Below are positions 57,644 to 64,000 of a DNA stretch of 64,000 nt, in pieces. The notes beneath the pieces are model-generated. The model was given only the letters and a program-made list of their open reading frames with translations, was not told the origin of the DNA and did no database searches. A program made the position numbers and the translations under genes. The stretch's first letter is position 1. Each line of letters begins with the position of its first letter. This DNA comes from Mycolicibacterium nivoides (GTDB lineage: Bacteria; Actinomycetota; Actinomycetes; Mycobacteriales; Mycobacteriaceae), in NCBI RefSeq assembly GCF_003855255.1, contig NZ_CP034072.1:1910240-1974239 (forward strand). Direction: 5' to 3'.

Positions 57644-58321
57644 TCACTTTCGGACGAGCCATTCGAATGGCTTGAGATGTGCTGGGTTTTCGGTGTAGAT
57701 GAGCTCGGGGTGCCATTGGACCCCGAAGCAGTTCTCACCTTCGATTGCCTCGACGACACCGTCGGGGCTCCACGCAGTCGCCGTGAGCGATCCGGTGTCA
57801 GAAACTGCCTGGTGGTGTTGGGAATTCACCTCGATCAGGTTCGGGAACAACTCGCCTGCCAGTGATCCCGGCTTGATCTCGACGCCGTGCCGGATCGAGG
57901 CGTATCCCCCGTCGACGGTGTCGACCATGTGCTTGCGCACACCGTAGGCACGCAGATCCTGGTGCAACCGCCCGCCGTGGGCCACCGCGAGCATCTGTGC
58001 GCCGCGGCAGATTCCGAACGTCTTGATGCCACGCCGGATCGATCGTTCGAGGATCGCGAGTTCCACCTGATCTCGCTGCTCGTCGACACCCATGAGCGTG
58101 GCCCGGGTGGTTTCGCCGTAGCGGCGGGGATGGATATCCCCGCCGCTCAGCAGCAACAGCGCGTCGATCCGATCGGCCAGCCGCAGCGCCCGCGCGGGCT
58201 CGAGCGTCGCGGGGATCAGAACTGGTACACCTTCGGCCCGCACGACTGCGTCGATATGGGTCCGGTGGCTCGCCAGGAAGCCATCGGGACCGAGGCCACA
58301 GACAACGCCGACGACTGTCAT
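57644..58321 (-). CDS. Class I glutamine amidotransferase-like gamma-glutamyl hydrolase (peptidase C26, PuuD-like)
   Basis: 225 residues. The catalytic triad is visible: Cys in FGICRGAQML, His and Glu in FGVQWHPEL; LLLSGGDIHPRRYGE is the family's oxyanion region. PuuD-type enzymes cut gamma-glutamyl bonds, releasing glutamate from gamma-glutamylated intermediates. Coupled by ATGA to the GS-like gene, the same pairing as Rv2859c with glnA4 (Rv2860c) in M. tuberculosis. Confidence 0.87.
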   Translation of the reverse strand: MTVVGVVCGLGPDGFLASHRTHIDAVVRAEGVPVLIPATLEPARALRLADRIDALLLLSGGDIHPRRYGETTRATLMGVDEQRDQVELAILERSIRRGIKTFGICRGAQMLAVAHGGRLHQDLRAYGVRKHMVDTVDGGYASIRHGVEIKPGSLAGELFPNLIEVNSQHHQAVSDTGSLTATAWSPDGVVEAIEGENCFGVQWHPELIYTENPAHLKPFEWLVRK

Positions 58322-59700
58322 AGTTCCAGCAGGTACCTTGCGCGTTCAGCGTCGGAGACCAACAGGTGGTCGGACTCCCACTCCTTGAGTTTCATCTCCG
58401 TGTACTCGCTGACGAACGCCGGTGAGAACGTCTTGTGCACCAAGGGATCCGCCTGGAAGGCCTCGACCGCCTCCAACAGCGTGCGGGGTAGTACCGGCGC
58501 ATCGGAGTTGTGCGACGCCTGCTCGAGCGGTTTCCCCGGATCCAGGCCTTCCCGGATGCCTTCCAGGCCGGCGGCGATCATGAGCGCCGATGCGAAGTAG
58601 TAGTTCGCGGCGCTGTCCGCGGCCCGGTATTCGATGCACGCCCGGTTCTGCGGCAGCCGCACGGTGCACGAGCGGTTGTTCGATCCGTAGCTGACGCGCG
58701 TCGGAGCCCAGGAGATCTGGCCGTCGGCCAGCCGCGGTGTGAGCCTCCGATAGGAGTTGGTGGTGGGGTTGCCCAGCGCGGTGAACGCGGGCGCGTGTTT
58801 GAGGACGCCCGCGATGAACTGGTAGGTGGTCTGCGTCCACTCCCCCGCGGTGTCACCGAGCCGGAACGCATTGCGTCCGGTCTCAAGGTCCACCAGGCTC
58901 ATGTTCAGGTGTGCACCCGATCCCCACATGCTGGCGTACGGCTTGGGCATGAAGCTTGCGAGCAGGCCGCATTCCTTGGCGATCTGCTTGACCGCGAAGC
59001 GGAACAGCGTCATCCGGTCGGCCATCTCCAGGACCGGGGCGTGGCCGATACTGAGCTCGTACTGCCCGTCACCGCCTTCGTGGCCGAACGCGTAGACACC
59101 GAAATCGAGCTCGCTGAGGTAGCCGACGAGCTTGTCGAGAAACTCCGAGGCATCCAGGGTCGCCTCGACGTCGTAGGCCGGTGAGGGCTTGAGCGATCCA
59201 CTGCGCGCGACCGGAACCAGCCGGTCACGCTGCCCCTCGAGGGATTCCGGCCGGAACACGTAGAACTCGGGCTCCACACCCAGGTGCACCGAATAGCCCT
59301 GCGCGGCAGCCGCTTCGACCTGCCCACGCAGTGCGTTGCGCGGACACAGCGCGAAAGGTTCGCGGCCGCCATAACTCATGTCGGCGATCATCCATGCATA
59401 CCGGCGATCCCACGGCAGGATCTTCAGAGTGCTCAGGTCCGGCACCCCGACCACCTCGTCCTCGGTGGGGTTCATGTTGCCGATACCGCCGAATCCGCGG
59501 GGCGTGTACCGCTCGGCGCCGGCGACCAGATCAGCGAAGTGCGTCATCGGGACGACTTTCGACTTGGGCCGGCCGAGGACGTCGATCCAGTTCGCCATGG
59601 CGTACTTGACACCTTGAGCACCAAGCTCTTTCGCAACACGCGAATGCTCGGGATCGAGGCTGTACAAGGTGTCGTTGCGTTCGAAGATGGTGTCGGTCAT
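58318..59700 (-). CDS. Glutamine-synthetase-family gamma-glutamyl ligase (GlnA4/PuuA-like)
   Basis: 460 residues of the GS fold: MANWIDVLGRPKSKVVP in the beta-grasp domain, LGVEPEFYVF with metal-binding Glu, GSGAHLNMSL, NPTTNSYRRL and NNRSCTVRLPQ followed by CIEYRAADSAANYYFASALM. The features resemble GlnA3/GlnA4-type enzymes that glutamylate polyamines or ethanolamine rather than ammonia-using GlnA1; the adenylylation-site Tyr of GlnA1 is not evident. It would activate an amine substrate with glutamate and ATP. ATGA overlaps with both operon neighbours. Confidence 0.87.
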   Translation of the reverse strand: MTDTIFERNDTLYSLDPEHSRVAKELGAQGVKYAMANWIDVLGRPKSKVVPMTHFADLVAGAERYTPRGFGGIGNMNPTEDEVVGVPDLSTLKILPWDRRYAWMIADMSYGGREPFALCPRNALRGQVEAAAAQGYSVHLGVEPEFYVFRPESLEGQRDRLVPVARSGSLKPSPAYDVEATLDASEFLDKLVGYLSELDFGVYAFGHEGGDGQYELSIGHAPVLEMADRMTLFRFAVKQIAKECGLLASFMPKPYASMWGSGAHLNMSLVDLETGRNAFRLGDTAGEWTQTTYQFIAGVLKHAPAFTALGNPTTNSYRRLTPRLADGQISWAPTRVSYGSNNRSCTVRLPQNRACIEYRAADSAANYYFASALMIAAGLEGIREGLDPGKPLEQASHNSDAPVLPRTLLEAVEAFQADPLVHKTFSPAFVSEYTEMKLKEWESDHLLVSDAERARYLLEL

Positions 59701-60965
59701 GCGTTTCTCTCCTTTGTGATGTGGATGAGGGCTTCGGCTGCGCGCAGGAATGGTTCCAGCGGGGCACGCGCGACCCCGCCGCCGATCTGTCCGCCTCCGG
59801 CACCGGCGATACCGATGTCGAGGTAGGGGGTGATGCCGGTCGCGGCGATGCGCCGCACGTCGAATCCGACGGGGGTGCCCCGGTAGTCCAGGGCGGGGAT
59901 GCGCAGGTCGGGATGTTCGCCCGCACAGATGTCGTACATCTCGACCGTGCGCGCGATCATGGTCGCGGCGTTGCCTCCGCTGGAACGTTGCAGTGGCAGG
60001 GCGGCGGCCTGCGCCACGCCGCCGAGTCCGACGACCTCGGTGATGACGCTCTCGCCACCCATGAACTCCATGTCCTTCTCGGTGAATCCCGGGTACAGCC
60101 GCGCAGCCTCGAAAGTCGGCAGCGGACCGCAGAACCAGCGGTCCCCGAGGCCGGCCACTTGGACACCGAACTCCTTGCAGGAGAAAGCCATCGATGTGAC
60201 CAGGCTGCTGGCGCCGCTGCCTCGCATGGCATCCGCCATCACCTTCGCCGCGGCCATCGCCAGACGCAGGAAGAAGTAGTCACCGCCGGAGAGGTAATCG
60301 GCCAGCACCCGGGCGTCCTCCGCATCGGCCGCGGTGATCGCCGTCAGAAGCGCGCGGGTGAACAGCGTCGTCGCCGCGGTATTGCGGCTGTGCAGCTCGT
60401 CGCCCATGGTCAACGCCCGCTGGATGATCGGCTTGAGCAGGACGCCGCCGTGCGCCCGTACCACCCGGTCCAGCGCTGGGCCCACGTGGTCACGCAGGAA
60501 GTCCAGGTTGATGCGGGTGTCGTCGCTGTAGGTGCCGTAGTTGAGCCGGTCGGCGGTGTCACCCTCGTACAGCGTGCAGTACGCGCGGTTGCCGGTGCCG
60601 GCATCCTCGACGACAAGGACCGGCATCGACGCGGTGGTCACGCCGGCCAGTGAGCCCACCACACCCAGCGTTTGGCAGCCGGCGACGACGACCTCGCCGC
60701 GTTCAAACGCCCGTTCGGCGCCGGCGCGGTCGGTGGCGAAACCCTCGTAGATCGCAGCACCGAGCAGGCCGTCACGCTGGCCACCGGTGTAGGCGGCGAA
60801 GGGCAGGGTCGGACCCGAAGTCAGGATGAGATCGCGCCGCATCCCGGCGACCTCCTCGATCGCGGGACGAACTCCCGTCAGCCGCGGTTCGGCGGTGAAC
60901 AGGTTCTCCAACGCCGCGGCGTTTGCGTCCGTGGTGGTCACCGATGGGTGAGCGGTCTGGCTCAT
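59697..60965 (-). CDS. DUF1116 protein, AllG (YlbE)-like
   Basis: 422 residues, the full length of the DUF1116 family. Conserved-looking parts are GEVVVAGCQTLGVVGSLAG, MGDELHSRNTAATTLF, FLRLAMAAAKVMADAMRGSG and GGGQIGGGVARAP. E. coli YlbE (AllG) is one of three proteins (AllF, AllG, AllH) needed for oxamate carbamoyltransferase in allantoin breakdown. No AllF or AllH partner is in this window; instead it leads an operon with GS-like and amidotransferase-like enzymes. ATG 60965 has AAGGGA upstream. It is divergent from the LacI gene and has a LacI-type operator just ahead. Confidence 0.84.
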   Translation of the reverse strand: MSQTAHPSVTTTDANAAALENLFTAEPRLTGVRPAIEEVAGMRRDLILTSGPTLPFAAYTGGQRDGLLGAAIYEGFATDRAGAERAFERGEVVVAGCQTLGVVGSLAGVTTASMPVLVVEDAGTGNRAYCTLYEGDTADRLNYGTYSDDTRINLDFLRDHVGPALDRVVRAHGGVLLKPIIQRALTMGDELHSRNTAATTLFTRALLTAITAADAEDARVLADYLSGGDYFFLRLAMAAAKVMADAMRGSGASSLVTSMAFSCKEFGVQVAGLGDRWFCGPLPTFEAARLYPGFTEKDMEFMGGESVITEVVGLGGVAQAAALPLQRSSGGNAATMIARTVEMYDICAGEHPDLRIPALDYRGTPVGFDVRRIAATGITPYLDIGIAGAGGGQIGGGVARAPLEPFLRAAEALIHITKERNA

Positions 60966-61008
60966 GCGGTCGTCCCTTCTCTGGATCCGGCGGAACAGCT
61001 GGTGTGCA

Positions 61009-61029
61009 AAAACCTTTTGGCATATGTTG
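61009..61029. promoter_or_regulatory. LacI-type operator, copy 1
   Basis: AAAACCTTTTGG followed by CATATGTTG, 44 bases from the DUF1116 start; nearly the same sequence recurs at 61098-61118. Confidence 0.6.
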
Positions 61030-61096
61030 GGCACAACGAGCTGAACAAACGGATCTTCTGAGCTTGCTGCCCGACATGAGCGGAAGTTCCGTTTGA

Positions 61097-61119
61097 CAAA
61101 ACGTTTTGGCTTATGCTGG
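61097..61119. promoter_or_regulatory. LacI-type operator, copy 2 (perfect palindrome)
   Basis: CAAAACGTTTTG (61097-61108) is a 12-bp palindrome with central CG, the hallmark of LacI-family sites, followed by GCTTATGCTGG as in copy 1. It overlaps a TTGACA -35-like element at 61093-61098 in front of the lacI gene. Confidence 0.65.
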
Positions 61120-61214
61120 TATGGAACCGTAGCGCAGTGGCTCGCGACGGGTCAAGGGTCAAATGTGATCGCAAGCACAACAAGGTCAACCGACCGGGAG
61201 ATGGAGCAGCGCAA

Positions 61215-62261
61215 GTGGCAAACATCAAGGACGTGGCGCGCTACGCCAACGTGTCCCCAACGACGGTGTCGCACGTCCTCAACGGCCGCGGTCGCGTCGC
61301 ACCGGAGACCAGGGACCGGGTGCTCGAGGTCGCCCAGCGGCTCGGCTACACGGCCAGCGCCCATGCCCAGCAACTTGTCACGCGCCGCAGCAGGATCATC
61401 GCGATCCAGATGCCCGACCTCGACGCGAACGGGCGGGGTACCGCACTGGTGCCCAAGTCCGAGTCGGAGTACTTCCTCGAATTGATCAACGGGGCCGCCG
61501 CCGCGGCCACCGACGCGAAGTACGCGCTCATCGTCGTGTCACCCGGGGTGGACGCATCGTCGATGCGAAGCTTCGGTGTCGACGGCATGATCATCGTCGA
61601 CCCCAAGGGCTCCGAACAGTTCCTGCAGTCGTCCTTCGCCGACCAGTACCCGGTGGTCACCACCGGTGAACCGGTCGTCGCGGCGGGCCGGCCCTGCTTC
61701 GTCGTCGACAACGATCACGAGGCGGCCGCCCGTGAAATCTTCGATCACTTTGCCGCCCAGGGACGTTCGCAACCCGCCATCATCACCGACACCACGTCGC
61801 GGTCCTACATCCGCGATATTCAGCACGCCTACGGGGAATGGTGCAACGCCAACAACGTCCGGCCGGCGTCGGTCGCGGTGGCCGAGGCGTCACCGACCGA
61901 AATGGGTAAGGCGCTGGCATCTCTGCGCAACGGGCCCTCCCCCGCCGACGCCATCTACACGAGCTCCGACGAGTGCGCCATCGCGCTACTGGACGCGGCC
62001 CGCGAAGCGGGGGTGTCGGTGCCGGGCGAGCTGGCGTTGGCCAGCGCCGTCGACAGCTCGATCCTACGAGTCACCAATCCTCCGGTGACCGGAGTCTTCC
62101 TGCACCCCAGGGACATCGGGGCGCGGGCAGTGGAAAGCCTGACCGATCTGATCGCACGAAAGGACCCCGACTGCCAACTGCCACCGTTGGACAGCACACG
62201 AACCCTGATCCCGACGCGTGTGGTGGTGCGCGCGTCCACAGCCATGGAAGCGAGTCGATGA
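61215..62261 (+). CDS. LacI-family transcriptional regulator
   Basis: 348 residues with N-terminal helix-turn-helix and hinge (NIKDVARYANVSPTTVSHVL, residues ~3-22; RVLEVAQRLGYTASAHAQQL) and a periplasmic-binding-protein-like effector domain. GTG 61215 is chosen by the family start MANIKDVA and GGAG upstream; a longer reading begins at the promoter. It is divergent from the DUF1116 operon and followed by the coupled reductase gene. It most probably represses both directions through the paired operators; ligand would be the pathway substrate. Confidence 0.88.
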   Translation: MANIKDVARYANVSPTTVSHVLNGRGRVAPETRDRVLEVAQRLGYTASAHAQQLVTRRSRIIAIQMPDLDANGRGTALVPKSESEYFLELINGAAAAATDAKYALIVVSPGVDASSMRSFGVDGMIIVDPKGSEQFLQSSFADQYPVVTTGEPVVAAGRPCFVVDNDHEAAAREIFDHFAAQGRSQPAIITDTTSRSYIRDIQHAYGEWCNANNVRPASVAVAEASPTEMGKALASLRNGPSPADAIYTSSDECAIALLDAAREAGVSVPGELALASAVDSSILRVTNPPVTGVFLHPRDIGARAVESLTDLIARKDPDCQLPPLDSTRTLIPTRVVVRASTAMEASR

Positions 62262-62899
62262 AAGTTCTGGTGATCAGCGCGAGCCCGCGCGAGGACGGCA
62301 ACTCCCACCTGCTGGCCGAATCCGCCTGCGCCGGTGCGGAATCAGTGGGCCACGAAGTGGAGCATGTGTTCCTCGACCAATACGTGGACCGCATGTTGGA
62401 CAACTGCAGAAGCTGCCGAACGGCAGCCGGCTTCTGCTCGCTCGCCGACCGTTACGAATCGCTCCTCCTAGACAAGATGCTGCCTGCCGACGGCATCATC
62501 TATGCGATGCCCCTGTACTTCTACGGCATGCCGGCACGGCTCAAGACGGTCTTCGACCGGCTGTTCTGCTATACCGCCAACAGTGCGCCGCAACAGGAGC
62601 AGGTGGTCGGAGGCATCACCGACAAGACCGTCGGCGTGCTGATCTCCTGCGAAGAGAGCTACGTCGGGGCCACGGCGGGAGTCATCGCCCAATTCCAGGA
62701 GCTGACAAGGTATCTCGACCAGAGCCTGGCCGGAGTGGTGGTGGGCAATGCCAACAGCCGCGGAGAGATCGCATGCGACCCGACCGATCCCCTGTCCCGC
62801 GCGCGGGATCTGGGTGCGCGACTGTTCGACATCAGAGTCACCGACTACCGGCTGACCACTGTGCGGTCGAACAAGGTGTGGGATCCAGTGGGTTGCTGA
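62258..62899 (+). CDS. Flavodoxin-fold NAD(P)H-dependent FMN reductase family protein
   Basis: 213 residues, flavodoxin-like fold: VISASPREDGNSHLL binds FMN phosphate, and AMPLYFYGMPARLKTVFDR is the conserved second region. A CxxC-like pair NCRSCRT plus CSLAD recalls iron-sulfur flavoproteins, with cysteines C47, C50 and C57 approximately. ATGA overlap with lacI shows they form one transcript, so a redox step in the regulated pathway is possible. Confidence 0.86.
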   Translation: MKVLVISASPREDGNSHLLAESACAGAESVGHEVEHVFLDQYVDRMLDNCRSCRTAAGFCSLADRYESLLLDKMLPADGIIYAMPLYFYGMPARLKTVFDRLFCYTANSAPQQEQVVGGITDKTVGVLISCEESYVGATAGVIAQFQELTRYLDQSLAGVVVGNANSRGEIACDPTDPLSRARDLGARLFDIRVTDYRLTTVRSNKVWDPVGC

Positions 62900-62939
62900 A
62901 CTATCGGGACGGTGACCCCCGGTGCCGCCGGGTGAGCCG

Positions 62940-63767
62940 CTAGCCGCCCGGCACCACCAGGACCGGCCGGTACGTGCGCTGCAGTGTCGCGGCAGCCACA
63001 CTGCCGAGCAGCACCTTCTTCAGCGCCGACCGGCCGCGCGAGCCCACCACCACAACCCCGGCCCGTTGATCTTCGGCGAAGGCGACCAGCGCATCAGCGG
63101 TGGCACCGGCACCGGACCCGCGGAACCTCGGCACGCGATGTGCCGGCTGGTCTGCGGCAACGTCGACCGCACTGCCGTCATCCACCCCGACAGTGACCAC
63201 CTCGCGGGTCGGGAACAGGGTGTGGGCCGCGCTCAGCGCCCGCTCCGCACCGGCTGAGCCGTCCACACCGACCACGACGGGCCCATCGGCCAACGCGTCG
63301 TATTCAGCCGAGATCATGTTCTGGGACACCACGAGCACCGCGCGGGCCGCATGGTGCACCACGAGGTCCGAGACACTGCCCAGCTTCGAGTCGCTCGCAC
63401 CGAGCCCTCGGGCGCCGACGATCAACACATCGGGTCCGAGTTGTTCGGCCACCTGCGCCAACCCCAGGCCCTCTCCCGCCCAGGTGCGCTTGACCAGCGG
63501 CTCGGGATTCCAGCCTGCGGCCCGCGCCAGGGTGACACCGGTATCGACCAGCCGGGCGGCCTCACCGTCGCTTTCCCGGTCGACCAGATCGATCAGCTCG
63601 TCGACGTTGCGCGCCGAGTGGCGCAACCGGGCGCGCAACCCCTTGCTGCCGAACGGCGGTGTGCACAGATAGACGACCACGGCATCGGCGGCTGGGAACA
63701 ATGCGGCACCACTTCTGATCGCCGCATTGGCCGCGAGCGACCCGTCATAACCGAGCACTACCTTCAT
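62940..63767 (-). CDS. Universal stress protein, two tandem Usp domains
   Basis: 275 residues made of two Usp domains (~1-145 and ~160-275). The first has VVLGYDGS and GARGLGASDSKLGSVSDLVVH, the second VVVGVDGSAGAERAL and GSRGRSALKKVLLGSVAAAT; the G-x2-G-x9-G(S/T) ATP-binding pattern is best kept in both C-terminal halves. ATG 63767 has AAGGGGAC upstream. A DosR-box-like sequence lies 32-48 bases in front of the start, matching the known presence of tandem Usp genes in mycobacterial dormancy regulons. Confidence 0.9.
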   Translation of the reverse strand: MKVVLGYDGSLAANAAIRSGAALFPAADAVVVYLCTPPFGSKGLRARLRHSARNVDELIDLVDRESDGEAARLVDTGVTLARAAGWNPEPLVKRTWAGEGLGLAQVAEQLGPDVLIVGARGLGASDSKLGSVSDLVVHHAARAVLVVSQNMISAEYDALADGPVVVGVDGSAGAERALSAAHTLFPTREVVTVGVDDGSAVDVAADQPAHRVPRFRGSGAGATADALVAFAEDQRAGVVVVGSRGRSALKKVLLGSVAAATLQRTYRPVLVVPGG

Positions 63768-63798
63768 GCGTGTCCCCTTGCTCCGTTCGTGCGTCCGA

Positions 63799-63815
63799 TT
63801 CCAGACTAAAGGGCC
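63799..63815 (-). promoter_or_regulatory. DosR-box-like site upstream of the universal stress gene
   Basis: Plus strand TTCCAGACTAAAGGGCC matches 13 of 17 positions of the DosR consensus form TTCGGGACTAAAGTCCC, with the central GACTAAAG intact. Placement 32 bases before the Usp ATG suits activation by DosR under hypoxia or nitric oxide. Confidence 0.65.
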
Positions 63816-63923
63816 GCTCGCAGTACCCATCAGGGGTTCGCGCCGACGGCTCACGGCGCCGAGCAGGAAACAGGTAGCGCGCTACCCTATCGAGCGCCCT
63901 GCTTATGCGCGCAAGCTCTGCTC

Positions 63924-64000
63924 ATGGACGCCACCGTCAACGGCTTGGCACACCTCGACACACCCGTCGCAGTCGCCCCCGCAACCGGCACCCCCAATGC
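63924..64000 (+). CDS. Possible 5' end of a gene leaving the window
   Basis: An open frame from ATG 63924 runs to the right edge (MDATVNGLAHLDTPVAVAPA...). It is divergent from the Usp gene with a 156-base gap and could share the DosR-like control. With only 25 codons and no clear ribosome site, the product cannot be named. Confidence 0.35.
   Translation, partial: MDATVNGLAHLDTPVAVAPATGTPN

Overview
The window is a high-GC actinobacterial chromosome segment from a fast-growing Mycolicibacterium-type mycobacterium. The left half keeps the gene order of Mycobacterium tuberculosis from about Rv2236c to Rv2264c: cobD, an MpaB-like oxygenase gene, ahpE, aceE, the mycolic acid (FAS-II) operon mabR-fabD-acpM-kasA-kasB-accD6, glpD1 with its TetR regulator, an Rv2251-like flavoprotein, an Rv2252-like diacylglycerol kinase, an Rv2253-like secreted protein, DUF3145, mscR, and the Rv2264c-like Hsp70/membrane protein. 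One tRNA gene (tRNA-Val, UAC) lies at about 2.3-2.4 kb. I saw no insertion sequence, prophage, integrase or CRISPR array.

Layout. 1-4.1 kb: end of cobD, small conserved genes, tRNA-Val, ahpE, DUF3052, a lipoprotein. 4.3-14.1 kb: aceE, then mabR and the FAS-II elongation operon, closed by a 46-base perfect hairpin. 14.1-21.7 kb: SDR/LysR divergent pair, DUF2235 hydrolase, glpD1-tetR, an FAD oxidase and a lipid kinase. 21.6-26.7 kb: a lipid/ketone catabolism block absent from the M. tuberculosis order at this point (esterase-TetR, divergent from SDR-patatin-Baeyer-Villiger monooxygenase). 26.8-34 kb: secreted DUF4185 protein, then the conserved mscR region ending in a 59-bp tandem repeat. 34-49.8 kb: accessory genes, including a GH5-like lipoprotein, a styrene monooxygenase-like protein, a SABATH methyltransferase, an IlvX-like ThDP enzyme, several SDRs and a second DUF4185 gene. 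49.9-55.6 kb: a complete Dpp/Opp-type peptide ABC transporter with a fused double ATPase. 56.1-62.9 kb: a compact nitrogen-compound locus (DUF1116/AllG-like protein, glutamine-synthetase-like ligase, class I amidotransferase-like hydrolase, NCS1 permease), divergent from a LacI regulator and a flavodoxin-fold reductase. 62.9-64 kb: a tandem universal stress protein with a convincing DosR-box-like site upstream, and the first codons of a gene leaving the window.

How the genes work together. AceE belongs to the pyruvate dehydrogenase reaction that makes acetyl-CoA. AccD6 supports malonyl-CoA formation, FabD loads malonate onto AcpM, and KasA/KasB elongate the meromycolate chain under MabR control. 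GlpD1, the lipid kinase and the flavoprotein touch glycerolipid metabolism. The two DUF4185 proteins (a family now linked to endo-D-arabinan hydrolysis, GH183) may act on mycobacterial arabinan. The strongest candidates for undescribed biology are the DUF1116 gamma-glutamylation operon with paired LacI-type operators, the three tandem 18-codon micro-ORFs after the MBL-fold gene, and a hairpin plus translationally coupled 9-codon leader before a lipoprotein gene. All functions are inferred from sequence reading and remembered family knowledge; no search was run.
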